Source: Trichoplax sp. H2 (lineage: Eukaryota > Placozoa > Uniplacotomia > Trichoplacea). From it: a stretch of DNA of 64,000 nt. The translations under genes were made by a program, and so were the position numbers. Position 1 is the first letter of the stretch. Each line of letters opens with the position of its first letter. Of this stretch, positions 25,422 through 35,971 are shown piece after piece. The notes below the pieces were generated by a model that was given only the letters and a program-made list of their open reading frames with translations, made no database searches and was not told where the DNA came from. The stretch is taken from the NCBI GenBank assembly GCA_003344405.1, contig NOWV01000039.1:62001-126000 (forward strand), in the 5' to 3' direction.

Positions 25422-25679
25422 ATGAATTCAAATTTTAGAATAACTTGGATGGCTTTATTTATTTTCGCCTTTATGGTAACCATGAACGCTGCTAAACCAT
25501 TATCGTCTAACTCTCAAGCTCATCGACAGTTAATTAAAGATAATTTAATCCATCCCATGGATGAATCAAACCAACATCTTCATCATGAGATCATTCATAA
25601 ATTGCACAAAGTATTACATGATGAATTAGCTAAAACAAAAAAAGAAGATAGTAGCGATCCTGATATTTGGTTTGGTTAA
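25422..25679 (+). CDS. Putative amidated neuropeptide precursor (single copy, C-terminal)
   Basis: This single exon encodes 85 aa from an ATG to TAA. Residues 1-24 form a clean signal peptide (hydrophobic core WMALFIFAFMVTM, then NAA before the likely cleavage). The middle is a His- and Leu-rich spacer (HLHHEIIHKLHKVLHDELAK). The end is KTKK, then EDSSDPDIWFG and the stop codon. By general knowledge of prohormone processing, KK is a convertase site and a C-terminal Gly donates the amide, so the expected product is EDSSDPDIWF-amide. No cysteines are present. An AATAAA signal lies about 75 bases after the stop (25755-25760), which supports a real compact transcript. I cannot say whether this peptide is already described in placozoans. 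The alternative is an unrelated small secreted protein. Confidence 0.8.
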   Translation: MNSNFRITWMALFIFAFMVTMNAAKPLSSNSQAHRQLIKDNLIHPMDESNQHLHHEIIHKLHKVLHDELAKTKKEDSSDPDIWFG

Positions 25680-27455
25680 ACTAATATGGAAGAATATACC
25701 GGCACTCAATACATTCCTTAATTGAGAAACTGAATTCTACGAGTCCTAAACTGCAATAAATTTATGAGCTCGTAAGGATATATGATAGCCGATTATTTTC
25801 AAATTTTTCACCTCTAGCTATCGAAAGTGAGCAACGTAGAGTATGATAAATAATTAATTAGTATGAATCTGCCTTTAAAATTGTAAATTTGGTTAACGTC
25901 TTGTATAACACACCTTATTAACCTTCTTAGAGATAACTTAGCACTGTTATTATTTGTTCAGTTCAATCTTTCCGGTATTGATGAGAGACTTAAGACATGA
26001 AAAGTCTTTTAGAAATGTAATTAAAAATTCTGACATCATTAACTGGCATATCAACTCAGTATAAAGTTTTTGAATACTATACGCTGTACATGCTTTATAT
26101 TGTATTACCAGGTGGCCAGTGCAAAAACCATAATGCGAGTGGAACAATCGATCATTCTTTAATATCGTAGAGAATTATGCTTGCAGATACTAATCTAAAA
26201 ACTATCATGGCATTTAGCAATTCTATTTGAGGTCAAACTATTCTATAATAAAATGAAAGTGTGGCATGAAAATATTTTATATAGCGATATTGATGGATTA
26301 TTGAACGATTACATTATTAGGAATTACATGATATATTTTATTTTAATGAAGCGAATGTTAAAATAAAAATAGCAGAAATCCTCATCCATATTACAATAAA
26401 AAGTAAATCTTCTAAAGTCATATTTATCATCTGTTCTATGTTAATGTGAAATTGATCACGGAAGCTCATGAAGTAATTCAACTCATTGCTTCTGTTAATT
26501 GCGATGAATAAGGCAATGAATTACATATAATAATAGGGCCATCATCAACGATAGTTCCATGATTTCAGATATGGTATTAAATTTACAGTTGATATGTATT
26601 TAATTATAATAAAGAAATAAGGAAACTATTGACATCATTAGTTCGTTTCTTCCTCTCTCCTTTCAAGAGAGAAAAAATCCTGTAGCAATAATCTATTGCC
26701 GTAATTTAATGCCTATAATGTCCCTGCTTCACGTACATCTACACCATCTCGAGGACTGTGTCTAGTATATTTTACTCAACTAAATGTAGTGAAAGTTAAT
26801 TTTGCGATAGTGCTAGACAAGGAAAGACTTCCTTTTATCATCGGTACATAATTCTTTTTATTTTTCTGTACATATACAATATAGATAGATAGTCATAGAT
26901 TACGATAGGAGAAAAGAGATTTGCAAGATTAGAAATGACATTAGCTAACCAGCATTGCTAGTTGTATGTCAACATTTAGCCGTAATTTTCCTTTATTATG
27001 TCATTTATTTAGATATTTAAACATTTAAAAATGTCACCATTTAGAACCGATATGAACAATAGGATTGTTAAAAGACATTTCTTGTAAGAAGTTTGCGCTT
27101 TCTAAAATAGAATATCAACTTTAAAGGCATATTACAATGATATTTTCCGAAGTGTTGATACGTTAAAATTAGCAGCAAATAATAATATTTTTAATTAAAA
27201 TCATGGTTAATGGTTGTCGACAATGGTGAGAAAAACAGACACTGATCATTGCAGTAGTACAGCAAAATAGAATATTTTTCCATGAATGAGAAGAATTTAA
27301 TGAGGGAAAGGACTTCATTTCCAAGTTATTGCATATAATTGTTAAGTTAATTGAACCTGATAGTAATCAATCAGTAGAATACCAGCAAAGCTGTAGATTA
27401 GACGTTTTGTATATTTATTTCTTACATGGACACGAGTATTTTACGGCATTGTTTA
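25680..27455. other. Intergenic, no gene seen
   Basis: AT-rich spacer between the peptide gene and the 3' end of MAP2K7. The 65-codon complement frame at 25950-26147 has no support. TTTATT on the plus strand near 27414 and 27452 would read AATAAA on the minus strand and may serve MAP2K7. Confidence 0.45.
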
Positions 27456-30400
27456 TTATACATCGAATAGGTTGACACCACAGTCTCCAGATGTCTCTTC
27501 AATCAGTTGGTTAAACCAAGATGCAACATCAACATCTTTCGTTTCGTAAATTTGGATGAATTTATGTTGCTGAAATTTAAACATGTAACAATGTGTACAT
27601 AGTCAGTACATTTATGTGATAAAAAAAAATCGTTACGAATAATGTCTTTAATAATAAAGCCTTTTCATAAGTTGGTTTAAAGTATACAAGGAAATAATGT
27701 CAACAATAAATGTTACGTAGTATTTAACTTTTACTAACTAGTAATTCGGCATATTTCGGCCTGCGATCGTGATCTTTTATTAAACTGTAAATAGCATAAA
27801 TATTAATTAGCCATGGTTATCAGAAACAGATGGTAGCCATTAAAAATCGCCATATAGATACGAAAGATGCACTAGTATATTTAAGGTAATAAACAGTAAT
27901 TATTATGGTTGCTAAGTCAGCTAATGCCTACACTCCTATTCGAGTTGTTTCTAAAAACTGCTGTTAAACTAACCATTTCTCTACAAATGAGCAAAATTCT
28001 TGTGAAAATTGACCATTGCTTGGTAGTTTAGGTGGATCATCTTGCAATATTCTCGTCAACACTTGAAATTCTCCTTCACATTCATCGTAAGGAAATTTTC
28101 CGGTCGCCAGTTCAACCTATTTGTATGAAAAATTAATAGTATGATATAATTGCGTTCTCAACTAAGCCAATGTCAAAGTTTACTACTATAGGGTTTACAT
28201 ACCAGAGAAATTCCTAAACTCCAAACGTCTGCGCGAATATCATATGTTCCAGTAGGATTTGACGGATCAATTCTTTCAGGCTTATCGACAAAGTAAAACA
28301 GATTTACGCACGCAACTGGTTAATTATAATCAAACACAATACTGGTTGTATTCATAATAAATAAAAAATTGTCTACAAGCAAATAATAATTTCTATGTCA
28401 TTGATAAATACTGAGATTGATGTAACGCTTTACATACCGACATGTATGCTGCACATCCTTTGCCACGTGTACGAGCTTTAGAATCAACTAAACGCCCACT
28501 AATACCAAAATCGCACAATTTAACATTACCATCAGCATCTAATAGAATATTTGATGGCTTGACATCTTCAATGTAACCAAATGAATGAAAGATTGAATTT
28601 AAAATTTTAAATTAGTGGGTACCTCATTTTAAAACGTTTCCGTAACGTAGTTACGAAATTCAAAAATTGAGTTAATAAAAGGGTAAAGCAAATATTTAGC
28701 ATTGGTTATAAATACCTCGATGAATTACTCCATGATTTTGTTTCAGGTAGTGTAGTGCCTTGACAACCTAAATTTTTGGTTCAAGCAATATACATGGATT
28801 GGTCTGATAGATTACTTGTCCTGTGATATTGCTCAATTTCTAAAATTACCGGACTCTAATACTCACCGCGACTGTGATCTTTCCTAAGATATCTTCAGGA
28901 ATAGGCTGACCGGTTCTAGTTAGCAGTTTGCATAAACATGTACTCATTTTCTCCATGCAGATCAAAATATCAGACTAGCAAAGGAAGGTGTATTATCAAT
29001 ATATTAGAAAGCCAACTTGTAGGGTAATTTAATTGTTACATTTAAGTTAGTAACACGATATCTATTACATAGAATTACCGCAGTTAATCAACATCAATTA
29101 TGATTATCAAATAATTCATAAACTATTTGATAGGCCACACTTATAAAGATCGTTCTAAACTACTTGCTCGCTGTTGCAAGTTCCTATAACTACACTAGTT
29201 TATAAACACATCTTGGCACACTGTCGTACCTCTGCAATCAGTAAGCCGAAGCATTTAACTATGTATGGACAATCATGACTCTTCATAACTACTTGTAAAT
29301 CCATTAATACTCGTTTTTTCTCTTCTTCATTTTGAATTCGAGGAATTTTCTATATGAAGATGACAAATAATCAATAACTTGAAATTTTTTTCTCTGTCGT
29401 CCATATAACGAGAGAAATAATTTTTCCTTTGGCATTTATTTTAAATATAGAGATCAATCCATTAGTTGAATTAGCCAATCGACTTTGTACGAGATAGCAG
29501 ATTGCTAACCTTAACTGCTATTACAGATCTAGTTGCTGCATGTTCCATGGCATAGACAGTCCCGCAAGTTCCACTGCCAATTTGACCCATAACTTGAAGA
29601 TCGTCAAGGCCTATTTTATATTTCTAGAATTTTACACATTTTCGATCAAGAGATTAATCATCATGTCATTCAAGACCGAAGCAGTAGAATGAGAATAGTC
29701 GGTTATGATATTTATTATAGTTCGTTTTTGCCTCATGCGGTAACATCGAGTAAAAACCACCGCAGATTACCTTTCCATCAATAGTTAGTAAACCAGTTTC
29801 CTTCTTAATCTCTTCTAGCTGCTGATCCAATCTATTGATAATGATATCAGATGAAAATAAGACGCGAGTGTCACTAATTACTATGTATGTCGTTATTACG
29901 GCCGTTCCAAAGAATGTTTTCAGTCTCTAAACTGGCCAAGGTCAATGTCAAGGCTTCTAACGTTGTTTAGCCTAGGGGTAAACTCACTTTTATAAACACC
30001 ATCGCGATCTACCTTGATAATAATTCTTGGCGTGTACAGTATAGTACTATATTAGCACAAATACCATATGAGGCATACTGGAAAGTGCAACTAATTTGAG
30101 TACGGTTTGGAATTGCAGTTTATTCATTCAATTAGGCTGCAATGAAATGGTACTGCTACTGTAATCGTGTCGCTTTACATAATCACTAAATATCGTCTCC
30201 AAATTGATGGTATCCATAAGTTAACATGTGCAGTATTGCTTCGTGTCTATCTCTATGAGATGATTTTAAAGCTATCACACTGTCTATATATACATACACA
30301 TTAATCTAACCTATCGAGTCGCACCTATTTTTATATATACTGTACATATTAATCTAACCTATCGAGTCGTACCTATTTTTAGTTACGATGTTTTTATTCA

Positions 30401-31496
30401 AGATATGACGATTATGTAATTATGATACGATTCAACAATATTGTACTTACTGTTCATTTTCAGATGCACCAGTACGACGAGCTACTTCTCTACGAACTAA
30501 ATATCCATCAAATGAACGTTATCCAGTTTAGTAAAGTTGCCCCAAAATTCAATGACAATAGAACGACAACACGTAGATGAAGCGATTAAAATGTTGTCTA
30601 CTCTATTGTTTTTATATTACGAATGCTGTTACAAACAGTACTACTCTATTTACATGTAAAGTATCAATAATAAGATTAATAATTATATAATCGGAGAATC
30701 CAATCTGTGGGTATTACTACTCTTGACTGTGGTGACATGTTCTATAAATATGCAATCGGTATTGAGTAGTTTGCTTGACAAATACTGCTGTTGGTTCTAT
30801 ACCGTTGGATAGACATGTATCGTTATAATCGTATGCTGGAGGTCAGATGTAGGATATAAGAGAAATTTTTTCTACTTCATAAAAATATGATGATGAGATA
30901 GATGTTGTACCGTTTCCAAGGAATAGTAAAATAAAATTATTGTGAACTAGTTGCTCAATACAGTTCATTGCATCAGTAGAATGATTCAAGGATGACGCAT
31001 TAAATGATTGATTTATAGAGGACCGTATGCATCATGATTTTTCTACACCGCATAATGTGCTTTATGCTATGATCACTGGCTGTAGGCGACACGGATTCCA
31101 TTCTACAACGCTATTTGGAAATGGCAATATTGTAAAATGATACCAATTGCAACTGCCTATCCTACATTCAATTCAATATTACTCAAATTGGATAACGAAC
31201 GCGTTCAGGCAATTAGTAGACATACAAGTAGTATTACGTTAAGTGAAGAGAATACGACCCTATGACAAAGGTCGACAAGACAGAATACGATGTGCAACTG
31301 GATGTTGTGTTTTGATTACAGCACCTGGTCTCCTTTTAGGTTTGAAATTAGTTGATAAATTTAACGTCGGTTTTGATTGATTTAAGTTATGGCCTAGTAA
31401 ATGATTGTAATTCTTCTTGGGTTCATTCTCTTGTTTTAAATTTAATCCTAATGCGCTCATTCCGTCACGTATATTGCCAGTTGGTGACGAAGACAT
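27456..31496 (-). CDS. MAP2K7: MAP kinase kinase 7 (JNK-pathway dual-specificity kinase)
   Basis: Twelve minus-strand exons: 31325-31496, 30451-30496, 29771-29831, 29510-29623, 29230-29349, 28867-28974, 28716-28767, 28438-28565, 28203-28280, 27974-28116, 27739-27784, 27456-27569. All phases close, giving about 393 aa (human MKK7 is about 419). The order is a D-type MAPK docking motif (KPTLNL, like RPTLQL in human), a helix LDQQLEEIKKETGLLTIDGK, a Gly loop GSGTCGTVYAM, catalytic Lys in VIAVK, HRDVKPSN, CDFGISGRL, activation loop SKART, YMSPERID, ADVWSLGISLVELATG, and the C-terminal DVD docking segment (YETKDVDVASWF) used by upstream MAP3Ks. The protein should phosphorylate and activate JNK in the cytoplasm. 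The open frame runs upstream of the ATG at 31496 to 31610 without another ATG, so an extra 5' exon splicing near 31622 is possible. The exon 1 donor (CCAG/GTGCTG) is the least certain junction. Confidence 0.92.
30285..30381. repeat. Two-copy 48-bp tandem repeat inside MAP2K7 intron 1
   Basis: The block 'ttaatctaacctatcgagtc(g/a)' followed by 'cacctattttta' occurs at 30301 and again at 30349, each preceded by a 'tatatata' run. It lies in the 828-bp first intron and has no coding capacity. Confidence 0.75.
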
Positions 31497-31640
31497 AGCG
31501 CTTTTTCTCCTCTTGGGCCTTGATGTTGCGTGGACTTTGTTAGAAAAAGAGCGTCTGAATGGGATTTGTTCTGTCCGAGTGGTGAAAGGATGTTGGTCAA
31601 CACTTTCCAATTGGTTTGCCAGCTAGGGTCCAGCTGGAGT

Positions 31641-32310
31641 AGTGTGTCACGACAGTGCAATACTGTACAGTGTACAGTACGGCCACGGTGGAGTACTATC
31701 AGTACAGTACAGTACTGTACGTCAGCGCTTTCTCATACGGGCACCACTAACCATACAGTGTACAGTGTACAGTACGGCTTATTGGAGGTTTTCTTTGTAC
31801 TGTAGACGAGTACTGTACTGTACACTGTACAGTACACTCTGCAAGTGTGTACAGTACACCTGTCGAAGGTTTGGTAGATTGGCTACTGTACACTGTACAG
31901 TACTGTACTGTACAAGTTTTGATCATATTATCTGTTTTTTTAAAATCTAGATTGAATTTCTACACCCTTGTACTGTAGACTCTGCAAGTGTGCTACAGTG
32001 CGACAGTACCATGGTACTGTAGATTGGCTACTGTAGACTCTGAAAGTGTGCTACAGTACGACAGGACCATAGTACTGTAGATTGGCTAGTGTACTCTGTA
32101 AGTGTCCTACTGTACAGTACGACAGGACCATGGTACTGTAGATTGGCTACTGTAGATTCTGAAAGTGTGCTACAGCACGACAGGACAATGGTACTTCTAC
32201 AGGACCATGGTACTGTAGGTTGGCTACTGTACTGTACTGTACTGTACTCCATGCTACAGTCACTACAGTGCATTGCGTACAGTACTCAGTACTGTACGCA
32301 ACTACCCAAT
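31641..32310. repeat. GTAC-rich palindromic repeat cluster upstream of MAP2K7
   Basis: This 670-bp block is packed with overlapping TACTGTAC and GTACAGTA palindromes. From about 31965 to 32235 they are organised as 4-5 tandem units of roughly 58-61 bp sharing 'tactgtagattggcta', 'ctctgaaagtgtgctacag' and 'acgacaggaccatgg'. Because the sequence is nearly self-complementary, long open frames appear on both strands here and are not genes. It lies just upstream of the MAP2K7 first exon, so a promoter or structural role is possible but unproven. Confidence 0.85.
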
Positions 32311-33639
32311 TTACTGTAGACCATACGGGTAGAACAAAGCTTGTTGGAATCATTGCTTACCCAACTCTCAACGGAGATGTTAACGATTGCACACTGATCA
32401 TATTGAACAATTTTGTCAATTGACGCACTTTTAGTACTCGCGCAAGACGCATTGACGCAACGTCCAACACGTATTCTAAATTCGGCCATTTTGTTTTTGA
32501 TGGACTGAAATACGCGCCACGCACTGCGACCTACAGTACTGTATACAGTAGAGTAGGCGGCATCTTTATGGTGGAAAAATGGTCAATTGCCATAGTCATG
32601 AATGCCAGAACGAAATGATGTCACCCCTGCTACTAAGCAATTGCACAATCGATGACTTATTTTTTGTTTCATTTTGCGCAATATGGAAATGATATCCTAT
32701 TCGTTACTGTATATTATCCAAACGGATCATTTGCCACGTCGTTTTAGTTCACTTCAAGCTATTTTACAGTCTTGTAGTCTCTGCAAAACCTCACAAACCT
32801 CTCTGTACTGTATGCTTGATATTTACCATGAGGTAGGATTAGCCCTGCAATGGTGTACTGTGTATAGTGCAGACCTCCATTGTAAAAGGTAAAATATTAT
32901 GCTTTATATTTACAGAGTTTCACTTCCCAATCTGTAAGTGACTGCTACAGTTAAGCACGTTAGAAAAAGGTCAATGCCTAGTAAACAAATTATTGAATGT
33001 CGTTCGAGTATGCCTTTGTAATGAATGGAGATATACTGCACCATAATTGCACACTCGTAACTTATTGCAGTATAAATGGAGTAGCCAAAAAATCAGTGCA
33101 GACTATTCATGTGGTACTGCAACTGTTAACCACTTGGCAGTCAACGCACTGTAGTATGCACTACAGTATTAACATAATTATAGATGAATATGTAATAACT
33201 ACTAACAGATCAATCATCTACTATACGCCGCAAAATAAACAAATAGATTAATAAGGTATAAATCCCGGATTTAGATTGTTACGTGCATTGCTGTTCAGAC
33301 CAGTAAAGTCACTATATATAGTATTTATTTAACTATTTTTAAAATACTCCTATGGAGAGTAAAATCGTAATCGAATTATCTACATTGATTGTATAGATTT
33401 CTCATCTAACGTACAACTGATATTATTATTAGTAAGTATTGTGCATATAAATGTATGTAATCATTGATACATTATTAATACTAGTAGATTACCCGTTCAA
33501 ATGAACAGAAAGAACAGAAAGCAATAAATTAAAAGAAATGATCAGCTAGACTACATTAGAGCTTTAGCACGTACGTTTGCATTACCATCCAAATTATGCT
33601 ACATTATCTTTCAACGCATAGATTTTCTAACAAGTGCAA
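32311..33639. other. Intergenic, scattered GTAC motifs
   Basis: I see no gene. Short TACTGTA/TACAGTA pieces continue (for example near 32535-32552 and 32805). Open frames at 32674-32892 and 32997-33251 have no motif or splice support. Confidence 0.45.
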
Positions 33640-33762
33640 AAAAATGGTGATCCTAACAACAGACAGCGTATTCTTGTGCACGTCTTTATGTAATTATAGT
33701 AGATAACGGCAAGTAAGGGGATAGCGGTTAATGATAAGTCGGTTTATATCACTATATTACGT
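33640..33762 (+). repeat. Direct repeat A flanking a hairpin element
   Basis: This block of about 120 bp starts at AAAAATGGT and contains 'agtagataacggcaagtaa' and 'agcggttaatgat', ending 'ctatattacgt'. It matches 33940-34060 with about 20-25 percent differences. Confidence 0.75.
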
Positions 33763-33790
33763 ATATTGATATCGAGTAAAATAAATAATC

Positions 33791-33909
33791 CACTGAGATA
33801 CAATTTTGAGGGTCAAGTTTGCTACAAGAACTTGCTATTAAATTTAAAGTCTCGGAATTTAACTGCAAGTTTTTGTAGGAAACTTAATCCTCGAGATTGT
33901 ATCTCAGTG
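33791..33909. repeat. Long hairpin / fold-back (MITE-like) element
   Basis: A 119-bp inverted repeat. The left arm starts CACTGAGATACAAT at 33791 and the right arm ends ATTGTATCTCAGTG at 33909; the outer 14 bases pair perfectly. The arms go on pairing for about 55 bases with roughly ten mismatches, through CTACAAGAACTTGC against GCAAGTTTTTGTAG and into TTAAATT near the centre. A transcript would fold into a near-continuous stem. It is either a fold-back MITE or a hairpin RNA source. No clear target-site duplication is visible beyond AT-rich flanks. Confidence 0.75.
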
Positions 33910-33939
33910 ATATATAATGCCCAATCTTATAAGAGAAAA

Positions 33940-34060
33940 AAATGGTAATTCTGACAACTGACAACGTAATCTAGTGCATGGCTGCATATAATTGTAGTAG
34001 ATAATGGCAAGTAAAGTGACAGCGGTTAATGATGGAGTAGTTTAAATCACTATGCTACGT
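33940..34060 (+). repeat. Direct repeat B flanking a hairpin element
   Basis: Diverged second copy of 33640-33762 in the same orientation, with 'agtagataatggcaagtaa' and 'agcggttaatgatgg', ending 'ctatgctacgt'. The hairpin at 33791-33909 lies between the two copies. Confidence 0.75.
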
Positions 34061-35023
34061 GTAATTGCATTAGTAAAACAAATGAAGCACAAACTGCCAA
34101 AGACCACGTTGACCATATAAAGATACGAACCCTATTCGTGGCAACATGAAAGATATTACGGTAGCGCGTGTGGAAAGTATATTTCAGAAAATGATCGGTT
34201 TTCTTGGAATAGTACTGTTAATTTATGATGAAAAATCATGTGATAGTAAACAGAGATTCGTGGTCGATCCGTTACGTATCTATGCGGTGTGCAGCTACAA
34301 ATAATATAGGTTTATCCAGTCTGCGATGATACAACGTCGCAGATCATGAATATAACATTCACGTAGTTCTTAATCAACTAGTATACTTCAGGAAGCGGAA
34401 AATACATAAATATAATTTTTGCCTTGATATGGTATTTTATAATAGCTGTCATCAAAAAGATTGATTTCTGCAAGACCGAAACAATATCCGATATTTTACA
34501 TTAATTAAAGGCATTCTTTTAAACTCCACCGATTTTATCGCTCCGGCTACTTTTACCATTAGGCACGAAAGACATAAGAAGTCTAGTAATATTATAACTA
34601 TTGGTATTATTATAGTACCGTACTACATTTATTGTATCCAAAATTTAGATAAGTAATAATTATGACACTTGTATGATGCTTTTTAAATATTATACAATAT
34701 ATGACATTTCTATTTATTGATAATAGTATTCTGATATTATACATAACAAAATGTTGATAATAATTTTACCTTGTCTTTACTGTATATGAGCATATCTATA
34801 TTTACGGATGAAATCGACAGTGCATAGAGATTATATCCGTGAATATCTTATGTATTCGAATAGTCCAAATAGATTGCTTATTGCTACATATTACCAATAT
34901 ACACAAACTAATGATTATACTTAATACAGCTGGTTATGATGGTAATTTCAGACAAGGAAGTACATGCAGATTACAAGTTGATATGTAACAGTCCTAAATG
35001 AAATAATTACTAGAAATATATAG
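34061..35023. other. Intergenic and 3' flank of the CREC gene
   Basis: No gene seen. TTTATT on the plus strand near 34711 would be a minus-strand AATAAA about 310 bases after the CREC stop; I could not identify a closer signal. Confidence 0.4.
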
Positions 35024-35971
35024 TTATAATTCATCACTAGAATGTTTAGTAGTCGGTAAACTACCCACAAATATATCAGAATTATCCAGTATCTCTTCTA
35101 CAGATAGTTTTTGATCTTGATTCTTATCTGCTTTATTGATCAGGTGTCTTGCTTCATTGCGTAACTGATTGAGAAATTGTACTGGAACATAGTATAACCT
35201 AACTTCTTCTAAATCCAACATCCCATCATTATTTTTGTCATATGAATCAAATTTTTGCTTTTCTTCCTTTAACCAATCGTGGGTATGCTCAATTTCTTGT
35301 ATGTTGTCGTGATTACTTCCCAAATATTCCTTGAATTCTAACAGATTGTCTTTATTCCTATCAGACTTGTGCAAAGCTTCCTGATGTAAAAACTCTGCCA
35401 TTCTTGGATCACTTTCAGGATGCAACCAGATCTTAAATTCATGAAGGCTTAATTTCAAGTCACCATCAGTGTCTGCATGGTTATATTTTTCTTTATCATA
35501 TTTCATTTCTTTAAGGTCAACATTTTGCGATACAACTAAAATACCAGCAGTCTCAGAATTATCACTTATCCCATACTTTGCCGACCTTATTTCATCCCAT
35601 GAAACCTTGTTGTCCTTGTTTTTATCATATAACTGAAAAGAAGCTTCCGCACCTCTAGCTATTACTTTATCTTGACGCGTTCTTATCCAGTTTGTCAGCT
35701 CTAATATATCAATCAAATTATCATTGTTACTATCAATCTCGGGTATAAGCACTTTTAGACGTTCCTTAGAGTTTTCAGAGGTCAATTTATCAAAGTTTTG
35801 TGCTTCTTCAACACCTAGGAACACCTGATGGTCAAATTCTTTGCTATGTAACTCATCTTTATAATGATCAGTTAATACATGAAAATGATGATCTTGGCAT
35901 TGAATAAGGCAAAGATGCAATCCGATCATAAGAACTAAAAGAACTGCTGAGTAATAATTTTCTTTAAGCAT
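35024..35971 (-). CDS. CREC-family ER-lumen EF-hand protein (calumenin/reticulocalbin-like)
   Basis: One uninterrupted exon encodes 315 aa, the usual length for calumenin and reticulocalbins. Residues 1-26 are a signal peptide (VLLVLMIGLHLCLIQCQ). Six EF-hand loops follow: DSNNDNLIDILE, DKNKDNKVSWDE, DTDGDLKLSLHE, DRNKDNLLEFKE, DKNNDGMLDLEE and DKNQDQKLSVEE. Most keep acidic residues at loop positions 1, 3, 5 and 12, so Ca binding is likely. The C terminus is SSDEL, a KDEL-like retrieval signal that should hold the protein in the ER or early secretory pathway. Family members bind Ca at low affinity and act as chaperone-like modulators of secretory proteins. The absence of introns stands out beside intron-rich neighbours and could reflect an old retrocopy or intron loss. 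I cannot decide between calumenin and reticulocalbin by eye. Confidence 0.93.
   Translation of the reverse strand: MLKENYYSAVLLVLMIGLHLCLIQCQDHHFHVLTDHYKDELHSKEFDHQVFLGVEEAQNFDKLTSENSKERLKVLIPEIDSNNDNLIDILELTNWIRTRQDKVIARGAEASFQLYDKNKDNKVSWDEIRSAKYGISDNSETAGILVVSQNVDLKEMKYDKEKYNHADTDGDLKLSLHEFKIWLHPESDPRMAEFLHQEALHKSDRNKDNLLEFKEYLGSNHDNIQEIEHTHDWLKEEKQKFDSYDKNNDGMLDLEEVRLYYVPVQFLNQLRNEARHLINKADKNQDQKLSVEEILDNSDIFVGSLPTTKHSSDEL

Noticed and set aside
31642-32353. Overlapping long open frames on both strands
   Set aside because: They arise from the self-complementary GTAC repeat, which lacks stop codons in several frames; translations are low-complexity (repeating S, V, Q, Y, T, C).
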